This document shows positions 1-11,165 of a stretch of DNA of 27,866 nt, piece after piece. A model generated the notes under the pieces. The model made no database searches and was not told the origin of the DNA. It saw only the letters and a program-made list of their open reading frames with translations. The number at the start of each line of letters is the position of its first letter. Position 1 is the stretch's first letter. Made by a program: the position numbers and the translations under genes. The stretch is from Folioceros fuciformis (Eukaryota; Anthocerotophyta; Anthocerotopsida; Anthocerotales): contig JBNGIO010006173.1 in assembly GCA_049999805.1 (NCBI GenBank), positions 122,763-150,628 of the forward strand. Reading direction: 5' to 3'.

Positions 1-118
1 CCTCTATGCCATTCTGCCCCAACTCTAATCTGTCATTGAAACTATTCTGTACAGAGATGCACATGCAATACTTCACCTGCCGAAACGAGGTATACATCCC
101 AACCTCTTTCGACCGAAC
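1..118 (-). other. 3' flank / probable 3' UTR of the ANR-like kinase gene
   Basis: This sequence lies directly downstream (minus strand) of the kinase stop codon at 119-121. It has no ORF of interest and is probably 3' UTR. The window edge cuts it off, so the polyadenylation site cannot be placed. Confidence 0.5.
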
Positions 119-3100
119 TCAAGCTCTCTCCAATCCTGTGGCATCAGGAGAGGTAGGCCGCTTTTGCGTTGGGGAATTTTGTTGAGTTCTTTGCAAGGGC
201 TTCAACTCTTGCATTATATCTGCAAAGGAAGGTCTTGCTTTCGGATCCCTGCAGAAACAAACAGCGAGTTAGGGTTCTTCACTTCTCATTCCTGCGCAAC
301 CTCAACAATACACCAGGTAAACGAACACTTACATTCTCCAACAGGCCTGAATGATAGCTGCAATAGATGGGTCTACAGAATCGGGAATAGGGAGTCGTCT
401 ATGCTGGAAACCAACAGCACCAACGACCTGCCAAAACAATCCCCACCGTGAACATTAGTTGATTTATCACCATGCCTGCACCACGCTTTTTCTCCTACTC
501 AACAAATCACATAACATAATCACCAGTCTTCTCTCACCTGTATGGGACTCAACCCGGCCCAAGGCACTTGCAACGTTGCCAACTCCCACAAGATCACCCC
601 AAAACTGTAGATATCCGACCTGCAGACATAAAACACAGGTGAACAAAGGACGCTCTAAACACAATCCGAAATTGCTTTAGTCAACCCAATAAGAGAGCAC
701 ATACTTTTCATCAGAAGGCTCGTTTCGCAACACTTCTGGCGCCATCCATTCAGGCTGAAAGGTACATAGAGATTAGAGGTTGTGAGTTAAACCGATTAAC
801 CCAAGATATAAAAGATTGACTGAAAAAAACGAGATTTACGAGTGCTGTCAAATTCGAAGGACCTACCGTTCCAGCGCTGGACTTGGATGACAGAAATGTG
901 CTGCTTTTCTGGCGTGATAGACCAAAGTCACATACCTGCACCAAGATGGTGAAGTACATTTGAGAATCGTGCATCAATGCAAACCAAAAAAATATCCAGA
1001 ATTGCAATCCTTATAATTCTAAGTTCTGGAAAAGGCCATCCATACCTTGACAGTCCAATTCTTGTCCACTAACAGATTTGGAGACTTCAAATCCCGGTGC
1101 ACGACAGGAGGGGAACATCTGTGCAGATAGTTCATGCCTTTCACCTGTGCGGAAGACACAACAGTCAGGACCTCTCCTCCAGGCCAGTTAAAGTCATCAA
1201 GCTCTTCTACTCCAACCAGTGAAGAAACTTCTATGCAACGACAAAGCTAACAACAACCACAGCCATATCTCATTCAGGAGGTCTTCAAAAAACAGACCAC
1301 ATCCAGTGCCATGCGGATGCGACGCCGTTCATCCAACTCACGGTTCGGTCGGTGGAGCAGTCTGAACAGACTCCCCCTGAAGACAAAACAATCACATAAG
1401 CATCCAAAGAAATACAACCGTTAACCACAACTCACCATCCTGGTCAAGCCTACTGCCCTCACCTTGGGCAGAATTCTGTAACAATTGACAAATTTGGAGG
1501 CTTCATAACAGCACCCATGAACAACACTATGTTGGGATGCCGAAGCCGACGCATGATAGCAACCTGCATCACGACCAAGACCAATAAGAACATGCAATAA
1601 TATGACCCACGGAGACAACTACATGTAATGGTAGATGGACTAGACCCTTACCTCACTGCGGAACTCTTCTAAAGCCTCAAGCTTCAAATCCTGATCAAGG
1701 AACACTTTCACAGCCACATCCTGCATGTAGTCACAAGCTCTCGATCAATACACAACACCATGAGATATCAAATATATAAGCACCGACTGTACGCTCCAAC
1801 TTACCGAGCCTTGCCAATCTCCTCTATACACTTTTCCATAAGAACCTGCCCATGCACCACAGTATCCAATCATACATATCAGCTACAAGGCCGGGGAATA
1901 CCATCGATCAAATAGCACAAACAGTAACGGCTAAACAAATCTACATGCTGTACAATCATGCCAACTTCACATACCTTGGCCGATTCTCTCTCCAATAGAC
2001 ATGTCCTCCCAAGGAATCTCAAAATCTTCTGCATTTACCAGCATTCGCTTTACAACACTACTTTTTAGAGTGTTGCTCGCTCCTCCAGATTCAATGTAGT
2101 GACGCATATCCTCTATGGCCCACCTTCCCGTATCAACCCTGGGACTTCCATCATCCGGACGACCTGCTTCAACAGGACTTACTTCCAGCTCCTGACCATT
2201 ATGTCCCTCGGGGGTGCCTGCTCCATTCACGCCTTCTGCTGCTCCCTGTCCAACTATCGGCATGTCTTCAACAACGTTCTTGCAGAAACCTTCATCATGG
2301 TCGTCGCCCACATTTCCAACCGGTCCCACCTGTTCTTCTTCTGGCACACCTCTTGCAAACGGGATCTGCCACTTCCCTTCATTTTCAACGGGCAACTCCG
2401 ATACAGTACCATTGGGTTCTATCACAGTTGTTATAAATGCAATGTTAGATACTGCGGGCACACTCACTTTCACTTGTTCACCCGCTGCTCTAGGACTGGA
2501 AACAGCAGAGCTTCCAAGCTCCGGCCGAGCCCAGTCCATCACAGATATACTACTCCCGGCAAAGGGACTTGCTCTATCAAATTGTAAGGGTGACGAGATC
2601 ACAGCAGGTGGAGCAGATAGTCTAGCATCAGGGGGCATTATTTGCCCAGCGTTAGCGAGCAAATCAATCATCCATTCCCTGCAAGATGGCAATGAAATAG
2701 AGAAACAGGTCAGTAAGAAAACAAATTAGATTCACTTTAGATGATGAGCAGAACTGTCAACGCATTGTAAGTAGAAGGTACGAACATTGACTACGACTTA
2801 CTTATCATCACCACATTTGACGACCACCATGGCATCATCTTCCTTTCCACAATAAGAGCTGCCACGGACAAGCCGACAAGACAATCCCACACTGTCTGCC
2901 AAAACCTGCAAAAGTTGAGAGGATGTCAAGATACATTCCGCAAGACCTCACATACAAATAGTCAACATACAAATAGGACGAGTTCCGCTGACCTTAAACA
3001 ATAGTGCACGATGGCGGCAGAGTCCGGTTTTCAGCTTGCCAATGGGTAGCACGATACTGGACACGACCTGCATCACCTGAGCACTACAAGACTTCCAAGC

Positions 3101-5410
3101 CGGTAGAAGAACTTCATCGGATGCAACAGCACCACCCATAACAGATGCAACCATCTTCCCAAGTTTCCTTGCAAGATCAAGAACTTCCGTGCAGTCGTAT
3201 GCAAGACTGACGGCTTTATCCTCCAGCTCACATAGTTCTGGGTCCAAACTCCTATCAACTAGAACAACTTCAAACACAGCGTCCGCCGGATGGACAGAAC
3301 GCAAAGACTCCAGAGGGGGCATGCGACCCAACTCATTGGAATCCGTACACATGCTCCAGACATAGGGACTCATGCCCCATATCTCGAAAAAACCATCCTC
3401 AACATGGTCATCGTAACTGAGACAATTGCTCACCTGAAGACAACAGAACACTACGTTAACAACGAAAATTTCAAGGGAAATTGTAGAATGAGCGACAAAA
3501 GGCTAGCCTGATTTCCACATACCCAATATCTGTAAGCAATTGATTCAATCTTGCTGACTCCCGGCATCATACGTGTACTTCCAATCGGACCCCTTAGATT
3601 GGCAACAAGATCTGGATCATCAATTGCTGCAGCCTCCGCAGCAACACGCAAGGCTAATGCCAATTGAAGTTGGAAATCCTCTTCCGCTTGTTGAAAGTTG
3701 ACACCGCCACTTGCCACAGCCGACAATGCACCACTGTTTGCCACACTCCCGTTTGGGCTTCCTGCAACAGATGCAGCCATAGGACTTCCACCAGTAGAGC
3801 CGCTCGAAGTTCTGGAAAGAACATTAACATCACCCAACGGGAGACCCAGAGAAGGAGTAGATACTGGCGAGGCTGTAGCAACATGTTCATGGTGATGACT
3901 GCACGACTCAGATGCAGCGTGTGTCCAAGAGCGTTGCCCTGAGTCAGAGAGCATATGCTCTCTCATGTCCAGAGAGCAATCATCCCTGTAAGAAAATCTG
4001 GATTGACTGGAACCTGATTCACTGCTATACATACGCTGCTCTTTACCCTTCGGTTGTTGGGATTGAGCATACGAATCACCTGAACTCCTGTACCCTCTGA
4101 AATTAAATTTTCGTAAAATTTGTTGAACTGAAGTACATCCAAGCCGTTGCTGCGAAAACACAAACCAAACCAGTAGTATGCGGTTCAGCTGAAGCGCAGG
4201 CAAGCAAGCAAATAACTGAAGCAACAAGGGCAACATAAGAGTGAGGGCTTGCACATACCAGCAGGCTTTTGCTGCTTCCCTTATTGGAGTCATCTGTAGC
4301 CTGAGATGCATCCGTAGGAACCCTTGGATGTGCATCCGCAGCCCATGGGGACCACCTGCCCTGATCATCTTCGTCGCAGCATCTACCGTCGAGGTCAGCC
4401 TTAGGCCACTCATTCGAATAAGCCCGACTGAGAGAACTCTTATCTGTGTTGATGGACTTGGCGTCGATGGAAGAGCCAATCACGCCAACGATAGTCCCGT
4501 TATCGTCCACGATCGGAGACTTGGTGACAACAGTATCCAATACAACACCATCTCTTCGCAAGCAAGGATAGCGGCCGGTCCAAGAATCGCCTTGACCCAC
4601 GCGGCTGATGATGTCCGCCGCCTCCTTAATGAGCCTGGAAGGGATGAGCACATTGAGCACACTAACCCCAACCACTTCCTCCCCCCTCCAGCCGTACAAT
4701 GTCTCCGCCGCGCGGTTCCTGCACTCAAAGAAGGAAAATGAGAGGTAGCACAAGGTCGTGCTGCGGTTAAGGCAAGAGCGTGGCAGGAGGCCAACCCACC
4801 AAAACGTGATGATTCCTTGCAGGTCGGTGCAAATGACGGCCTGGCCGAAGGACTGCAGCAGATTGAGCTCCCTCACATTGGCGGATTTCCTGAAAGTGGG
4901 CGCGGCCGCAGCCTCCTGCGCCGCCCCGTGCTGCCGTAGCTGGGGATGCTGCTGCTCGTCACCCTCAGCAGCGTGGTTGGGAGTGGCAGGCCGCTGCAAC
5001 TGATGCCTGCGTTGCCTCCGGTCTGCGAGACTCCAGTCCGCTCTTCGGGAGTGAGGGCGGGGGGACTGCGAGCGGCCCCGCCGCTGGCCATCGGAAGAAG
5101 CCAACTGGTCCAGCTGCCGGTCGCTGGGACTCCGCCGCATCCATGGCTCAGATTTCCTGCGGGGTGAATACGCACCATAGGCCGGGTAGCCACCGTGAGC
5201 CGGGTGCAGAGGTGAGCGGCTGGCAACAGAGCCCGAGCGGGGCGAGGCGGCGGAATCGCCCACAAATCTATGCCTGTGGGCGTAAGCGGCGCTGCAGTTT
5301 TCATGGTTGGACAGCAATTCCCACCCTTCCGACTCCAAGGAGGCCGAATACATGTCCACGCCCACGCCCACGCCCTGCCTGAAACCGTTGAAGCGATAGA
5401 GGTCCACCAT
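119..5410 (-). CDS. ANR: PAS-EDR-Raf-like MAPKKK of the ANR/ARK/CTR1L type
   Basis: Sixteen exons join in phase (minus strand, 5' to 3'): 5410-4800, 4718-4259, 4149-3523, 3433-2993, 2905-2802, 2678-1975, 1845-1805, 1720-1652, 1563-1463, 1376-1298, 1144-1046, 935-867, 754-705, 619-538, 427-333, 248-119. They give 1253 aa. The start is the first ATG; upstream codons in that frame are non-ATG. Domains: a PAS domain at about 178-290 ([33 protein letters not shown]); a Ser/Gly-rich linker; an EDR1/CTR1 regulatory domain at about 513-760 ([29 protein letters not shown]); and a kinase domain at about 967-1235. Catalytic parts are intact: loop GQGSYGKV, VAVKV Lys1001, HRDLKSPN with Asp1097, DFG Asp1115, and MAPE at 1139-1142. 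The activation loop is Ser-rich (STFLSSKSS). In Physcomitrella this PAS-EDR-kinase protein acts in ABA, osmostress and ethylene signalling upstream of SnRK2. Function here is by homology. The intron after 1298 uses a weak GTCTGT donor. Confidence 0.93.
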
Positions 5411-6434
5411 CCTACTCCTACCCAACAGGAGCCTGCGAAATGCTCTTGAATGAAGCTAAGCTAGTGATGGCGTGGTGGTCGGCGAATTCAGTCCTTGGAG
5501 TGTCCTGTGAGACGGAGCTGTCCCAAGTCGCATTCACCCCCACCCAACGGCAACACCAACGACAGCGATGCGCGTCGAGTCCAGGCGTCCATGTCCTCCG
5601 TGAGCACAAGCGAGCGGTAGCCGGTGCGGGCCGGGCAGAGCTGGGCCGGAACTCAGTGACAAAGCAGAGCAGAGCCGCAGCCGGGGCGGCCTCTACACGA
5701 GTCACGTATCGGCACAGCGGCCGGGCGAAAGGCAGAGGAAGATGATGGAATCTTGAAGGTAGAACTTGGTGGGGTGGTGGAACTGCGTAGTGGCTGGGCT
5801 CCTGCCCGATCCGTCGCGGTCTAAACCGCCTTTAGAGTACATGTTGCAGACGATAATGACCCTGTCCTTGGGGTTGGCCATGGCAGCAGATCATCCTCCG
5901 GCTAAACTGACCCTGCACTCATCGATCCTCACAGCTCAGCCCCACGGATAGGCACGGACAGCGTGACTCCACTTACCGACTCCTCTGTGTCGGCCCTCAG
6001 GGAGGAGGAGGGGAAGGCAAGGAGGGAACAGGAAGCACCAAGACGCGAAGGGAGAAAGGCAGGAAGGAAGGGCAAGCAGGCTGACTTCGGGGCCACGGCA
6101 CTGTCAATGGTATTATCCTCACACAGCTACGCCTGCATGTCACGACCGCCACACCAGCAACACCAAGAACACAACACGAACAACCAGAAGGCAAAGAAGG
6201 GAGAGGAGGAGCGAAGGCAGCGGCAGACGCGGAGCAGCAGGTGCGAGGTCTCAGAGAGTGAGAGCAGATTTGCAGACCTTGGACGGGCGACCGCGATGTA
6301 CGAGGAGTGTGCGACCGAGGCGGAGCATCGTTCGGTGCCGGATATGGCAAGCGCTTGGTCAGCCTGTCACTGCAACTGTACCAAGGAGCGCACAGTTTCT
6401 TCTCCACCTTCCCACTGGGGCTTCGCGGCACCAG

Positions 6435-6515
6435 CCCATAGCCTGCTGTCGATCTCGATCTCACTCTCGCTCTGTGTCTCGCTGCCAGTCCCAGTCCCAG
6501 TCCCGCGCCCAGCAG
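6435..6515. repeat. Pyrimidine-rich low-complexity tract with short tandem CCCAGT units
   Basis: CT-rich sequence around 6450-6480 (GATCTCGATCTCACTCTCGCTC-like) is followed near 6487-6505 by three copies of a CCAGTC hexamer. It resembles CT microsatellite sequence common in plant 5' leaders and core promoters. No function can be shown. Confidence 0.5.
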
Positions 6516-6710
6516 CTGGACGTACACTGCATACGTCAGTCCCTCGCCGGCGCCCACCGGCTCAAACGGGCCCCAGCATCAACTCATCAACTTGCACACT
6601 GCGCACGTCACATGCGTCTTCCCCTCCTCTGGATATTCTCTCTCTACCCCTCCAACTTCCACTTCCACCGCATACAGGCCTTCTACTTTTTACACCAGCC
6701 CTAACTCGTC

Positions 6711-6810
6711 NNNNNNNNNNNNNNNNNNNNNNNNNNNNNNNNNNNNNNNNNNNNNNNNNNNNNNNNNNNNNNNNNNNNNNNNNNNNNNNNNNNNNNNNNN
6801 NNNNNNNNNN
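6711..6810. other. Assembly gap (100 N)
   Basis: Exactly 100 N bases, the usual placeholder for a gap of unknown size. It lies in the CT-rich part of the divergent promoter region, so low complexity probably caused the break. Confidence 0.98.
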
Positions 6811-7227
6811 CTGAACACTTTCTCCCCCCATCCCCCTTTCCCGGATTTGTACAATTTCCTCTCCGCCTTTCTTTGCCTTCCACCGCCCCCCACTTGCTGC
6901 GTACCCGACACCTTCCCATCTTCCGTGCTGCCAGATTTGGAGGTCCCAGGATCGTATCACATCTAATAACACCTCCACATGTGCTGGAACCATTCCTTCA
7001 CCGCCACTTCACTTTTGCTTATCCTTTTCCTTTTTCCGTCACTGGATGCTTCATTCAATTGTTTGTTTCTTTGTTTCTTTCCCTGTTTCTCGTCTCCTGT
7101 TCCTGGTTCCGATCCCCAGCAACTGACCCCGCTTCAGAAAGCTTTCTGTCCGTGTCTCTTCTGCTCCCCTCCCTTCTTTGTGCCCTCAAGATCACAGATA
7201 TAGTTGTATTTCCTTCAACAATCAAAG

Positions 7228-10200
7228 ATGGCGGAACGAAGGAAGTCGGTGTCCGAAGTATGCATGCCGGTGAGGTGTCATGTGTACTTGCACTCCCTTT
7301 TCAGTGGAAAAATGTCATGAACTCATAGACAAGTGATGAGGACGGACTATCTTGCAGCCTCCAAGGGAGAGACTTGACCATCCAAAATTCATGGATGAAA
7401 AAGAACCTCCTCGCTACGATGTTATGGGAAAGGTGGATGAAACCAAGAAAGGAGGAATGGATTGTCCATGCAATGGTGCATGTGGGTGCGACGAGGATGA
7501 GTGTGGCTATCAAATTGCTTGGCTGAAATATGACCATCAGGTTTGAAGTGGAATGGAAATGAGCTTAGGGATGAGCTGAGAGACCAGATCAAGTGAGTCT
7601 TGATTCTTGCTCTTGCTCTTCTTGACATGCTCAATAAAATATCATAGGTGTTGCGTTTCTTTGGGTTTTTCAAAGAAGCAGTTGATGAGAGGAGAGAAGA
7701 GAATTGGCGACTACGCAAGTGTACAATCTACTATTACCTTGAAGATGGCACCATACAAATTATTGTAGGACCATTTCATACTCCATAGCCTAATCCAATC
7801 ACAAATGGAGCCTCACTCTAAATGAAACCTAATGTACATATCTTTGCAGGAACCTAAAGAACGGGATAGTGGGCTCTTGCAAGTATGTTTTTCTCTTCTT
7901 TGACTCTCAAGATACAAAATTTTTGTTTCCAAATTATGAAGACTTATGCTTTACACTCACAATCACAACAGGGAGCCTTTCTCAAGAGACATAGAGTGAC
8001 CAAACATCCAGAAACCTCCGAGTGCATCACTTTGGAAGACTTTAAGCTAGGGGGGAACATTAGCATGTATGGATACACAATTCATTTATGCCAATGTGAC
8101 CCCTTCACAAGGGTAAAGACCCCATAATCTTTTTTAACAAAATAATAAATATTGTTGAAAAATAAAAAAAATAAATGAAACATTTTCTAAAAACCAGAGA
8201 TACATGCTAAAACATGGATATGATATTGGTTCTGAAGAAGCCTTCCCAGGGGAACCTATTGAATCTTGGCGCAAAAGTTTAGAACATCATAAAAGTCCAT
8301 ATATTTATAACACGGCCAGGCAACAATTTTTGGACAACGATGGCAAAGTCCTAAGATTTTACTGCATATGGGATGATCGTGAAAGCCTTTATGGTGATCG
8401 TCGCCCTTATGTAAGTACATGATATCATGCCAAAGTCGTAGCCAATGCATTTGTTCATATATAATAATAATGAAACGAGAGCTGGATTGAATTTATATTC
8501 CATGAGATATACCATATCAAATACTTACTCATTAGTAGTGGTAATGAATGATCAAACTATGTTAGCTTTGATTTAATAGATTCTACACTATTTTCTTGGA
8601 GATGATACCATAGAAGTATGTGAAATCAATGAGCGGAACCGAGGAGCTGATCATTATGCAATGTTACTCCAACGATGTAGATTACCAAAAGAAATTCCTC
8701 AAGGCATTATTGGTAAATGTTGAGTACAGAAATAAGTATAGCATGCAAGATTCATTTACTCTGGCTTCAGCTTTAGTTACAGTTGGTTATACATTTTTGT
8801 GCATTCAGGACCGGAATTAGTGGCTCCAAAGCCCAAATCCAAATATTATCATGAGAGTGATTTGCATGTTGGCAGCTACATCAAAATTTATGGGAGAGAT
8901 ATGTTGCTTCATGACTGTGATGACTACACGAGAAATTATTACATGAAAAAATGGAACGTATCAAAGGAGATGCTTGAGCCAGTTTTTGTGCAGGTTTGTA
9001 GAGGATGGATTTAAAGATGTGGTTGGTGATTAAGTTAAGTCACTCAGGAGATAGAATAAAATGAAATATATACCAGGAACTACCTCCTGTGCTAGCACGC
9101 CCAGCAGTTCCACCCCATAATGGATGGGGAAGGATAGAGGATAGCTTGATGAATGTTACTCACTTAGTGCCGCGTGCTCCTTACATTGATTGGGATAAAT
9201 GGATCAACAATGACGGAAAGGTTAGTGAAGCAATAACATGGTGGCTTGATTGATGTTTGCCACCCACCTAGATGGACATTGCTGTTGATAGAGTTGAAAA
9301 GTGGTGCACACTGCAATCACTGCTGCAGTGTTTGAGCTTTATTGGAAAAATGATTGAAGATGTTGATCACAAACTTGAGCCTTCAATGCAAGATCGATTT
9401 ATGATCATTCAGGTATGGTTATAAGATCAAAGCGTTGAAGTAAGATTAGTCGATTGTAAATGAGATGTGATCGGAAGCATATTTGTACTACTGTTGCATG
9501 GACTTCTTGCAATGGTACATTAGTATGGTTTATGAAAGTTGAGTCATTAATAAGTGGAATGTGATAGAGGGATCTCATGTTAGAGCATGTGTTCATTTCT
9601 TTTTTGGTTTAAAATTTTTTTTTTCAAAATTTTATGATGATAGTTNNNNNNNNNNNNNNNNNNNNNNNNNNNNNNNNNNNNNNNNNNNNNNNNNNNNNNN
9701 NNNNNNNNNNNNNNNNNNNNNNNNNNNNNNNNNNNNNNNNNNNNNTCCAACCAACAAACGATACATTGCTAGTGACATGTATGTGGGTGCTGTTATAAAT
9801 TTTCATGACCGAATATTTGAGTTGTTACAAGCAGATGAATTCACATTGAAATGGATGGAGTTGTATCCAAAAGAGTTTGCCAAAGGGAGTTTTGATGCCA
9901 TCATGGCCAAGGTGAGCATGATTGAAATGCTTGGTAGAGCATAGGCATAGGCATCTTTGGAAGACAAGTGACTTCAATCAAGATAAATACTATTGTGCTT
10001 GGTATCAGATAAAGTCTGCGATAAGAAACATGTCGGACGAAGAGCTTGAGGACATGCACAAATCGTTCCCCGACAACCGAACAGGGTAAGGAATTTGAGA
10101 GCATGGATGGAGGGGGGGTTTAAGGAGTGACGTTGTGGAAGGAGGAAGGAAGGAAGGAGTTAATGCGATGAGGTTGTTATGTACGCGTACTTGGAGTGCA

Positions 10201-10367
10201 GGTTGAAGACGTTGATTCCCGTAGCAGACGTGATGAGGAAGGCGAAGATCGACCTTGTGGCTCACGAGTACATCACGCTGGAAAGGCACTTCGGGGAGAA
10301 CAAGGATAAACTGTTTGAGCACATCTACACGACGGTGCAAGAGCTGAGGTTTTCACGAGGTGGTTGA
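7228..10367 (+). CDS. EFHC1: Three-DM10 axonemal protein, EFHC1/RIB72 family (one exon lost in gap)
   Basis: Exons in phase: 7228-7269 (least certain), 7358-7540, 7648-7764, 7850-7882, 7972-8112, 8198-8410, 8580-8712, 8809-8993, 9077-9220, 9329-9412, a gapped exon ending at 9911, 10009-10085, 10202-10367. About 560 aa are visible. DM10 domain 1 is at about 76-172 (VLRFFGFFKEAV, YYYLEDGTIQII, CDPFTR). Domain 2 is at about 223-330 (VLRFYCIWDDRESLYGD, LHYFLGDDTIEV, CDDYTRNYY). Domain 3 has its start (CLSFIGKMIEDVD) and end (DMYVGAVINFHDRIF, ADEFTLKWM), but the centre lies in the 9646-9745 gap. EFHC1/RIB72 proteins are microtubule inner proteins of ciliary doublets; in a land plant this implies motile sperm. 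The C-terminal region aligns with the EF-hand end of the family (DLVAHEYITLERHFGENKDKL) but shows no canonical Asp-rich calcium loop and may be degenerate or shortened. The first exon could instead end at 7257, which is also in phase. Confidence 0.92.
9646..9745. other. Assembly gap (100 N) inside the third DM10 domain
   Basis: Exactly 100 N bases, probably a placeholder. In-frame coding sequence resumes at 9747, while the exon before it ended at 9412. The gap therefore holds the splice acceptor and roughly 30 or more codons of the third DM10 core. The gene is incomplete in the assembly rather than shown to be broken. Confidence 0.98.
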
Positions 10368-10732
10368 TACGCAACTTTTTCCTTTCTCCCAAGTGGCCGG
10401 TGCTGGTCGCAAGTCTTGAACGGAGCCGGTGCACCGGTCCTGCGCAAGGATCTCGGCACGGTCAGCAGATTTGTTTTGTGGCAGCGTGACGCGACAAGAG
10501 ATGTGCAGGCCCTGGCCTGTGCCTGCGCCTCTTCCTGTTCCGTGGCTGAATGATGTTAGATGAGCAGCGCATTAGCGTCTTGAACGGGGCGCCACCTGCC
10601 TCGCTGCGTGCCGCACCCTCTCCAGGGCCTCACAAGCAGCGACACCTGCGAACGGTCCCGGCGTGGCCAGCCGCACGACCACGAACGGGAGGGGCCTAGC
10701 AAGGGTTTGTTTTGTCACGGACTCACGCACGG

Positions 10733-10790
10733 AGAGGAGGAGGAGGAGGACGAGACGGAGAGGGAGACGGAGACGGCGACGGCGACCTGC
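10733..10790. repeat. GA-rich microsatellite-like tract
   Basis: Successive GGA/GAGACG/GACGGC units form a purine-rich tract. It creates a spurious frame of alternating Asp/Gly/Glu/Arg residues on both strands. It is probably 3' flanking simple sequence. Confidence 0.7.
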
Positions 10791-11145
10791 TTGCTCTTTG
10801 CGATAAGTCCTGTGCGCAAACCTCATCTGGCCACGCCGACGCTCGCCCCAATTGCGTTTTTTTTTTTTTACCACTTCGAACGGCCTCCATGTGACGTTCC
10901 TGACGCCGAGCAAGCTTCTGCACTTGCAGCCACCACCGGCACCGGCCGGTCGCGTCATCGGCTTCGCACCGGCACCGGTCTCTGGGCCTAGGGGCGTGGG
11001 GGCCTGGGGCCAGGCGAGATCAGATCTCCTTCCGGCGCAAGACTGGGCCAGCCTGGTGAACTGGTGGTTGCTGTGGCCATGTCATGTGCACAGCACGTTT
11101 CACGGTATGTATGTACCACCAAGGTTTCGCGCACTGCACTGCCTG

Positions 11146-11165
11146 GCCTCGCCTCGCCTCGCCTC
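11146..11165. repeat. GCCTC tandem pentamer, four copies
   Basis: Four perfect GCCTC units lie side by side. This is a small simple-sequence repeat in the convergent intergenic region. Confidence 0.85.

Larger units (their letters stand above)
5411..7227. promoter_or_regulatory. Divergent intergenic region between the ANR-like and EFHC1-like genes
   Basis: About 1.8 kb separates two divergently transcribed start codons, so both promoters and 5' leaders should lie here. The part near the kinase gene is GC-rich (5420-5750) and is probably its 5' UTR. The 6000-6260 stretch is purine-rich and the 6400-7200 stretch is strongly pyrimidine-rich on the plus strand. Long open frames here are low-complexity (Arg/Glu/Ser/Pro-rich) and I do not believe they are coding. 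I could not assign a TATA box or transcription start. An assembly gap interrupts the region. Confidence 0.5.

Noticed and set aside
2099-2729. Plus-strand open frames of 160-170 codons
   Set aside because: They are antisense shadows of the large kinase-gene exon 1975-2678, whose minus-strand frame matches conserved EDR and kinase sequence.
5411-5425. Kinase start five codons upstream of 5410
   Set aside because: The upstream in-frame codon is TTG, not ATG. The first real ATG is at 5410-5408 in good context.
5963-6814. Long plus-strand open frame (over 200 codons before the gap)
   Set aside because: It is Arg/Glu/Ser/Pro-rich low complexity with no domain, runs into the N block, and lies in the divergent promoter region opposite another open frame of equal length.
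10572-10991. Overlapping open frames on both strands after the EFHC1-like gene
   Set aside because: Their composition follows the GA-rich repeat, they have no recognisable domain, and they lack plausible splice structure or neighbours.
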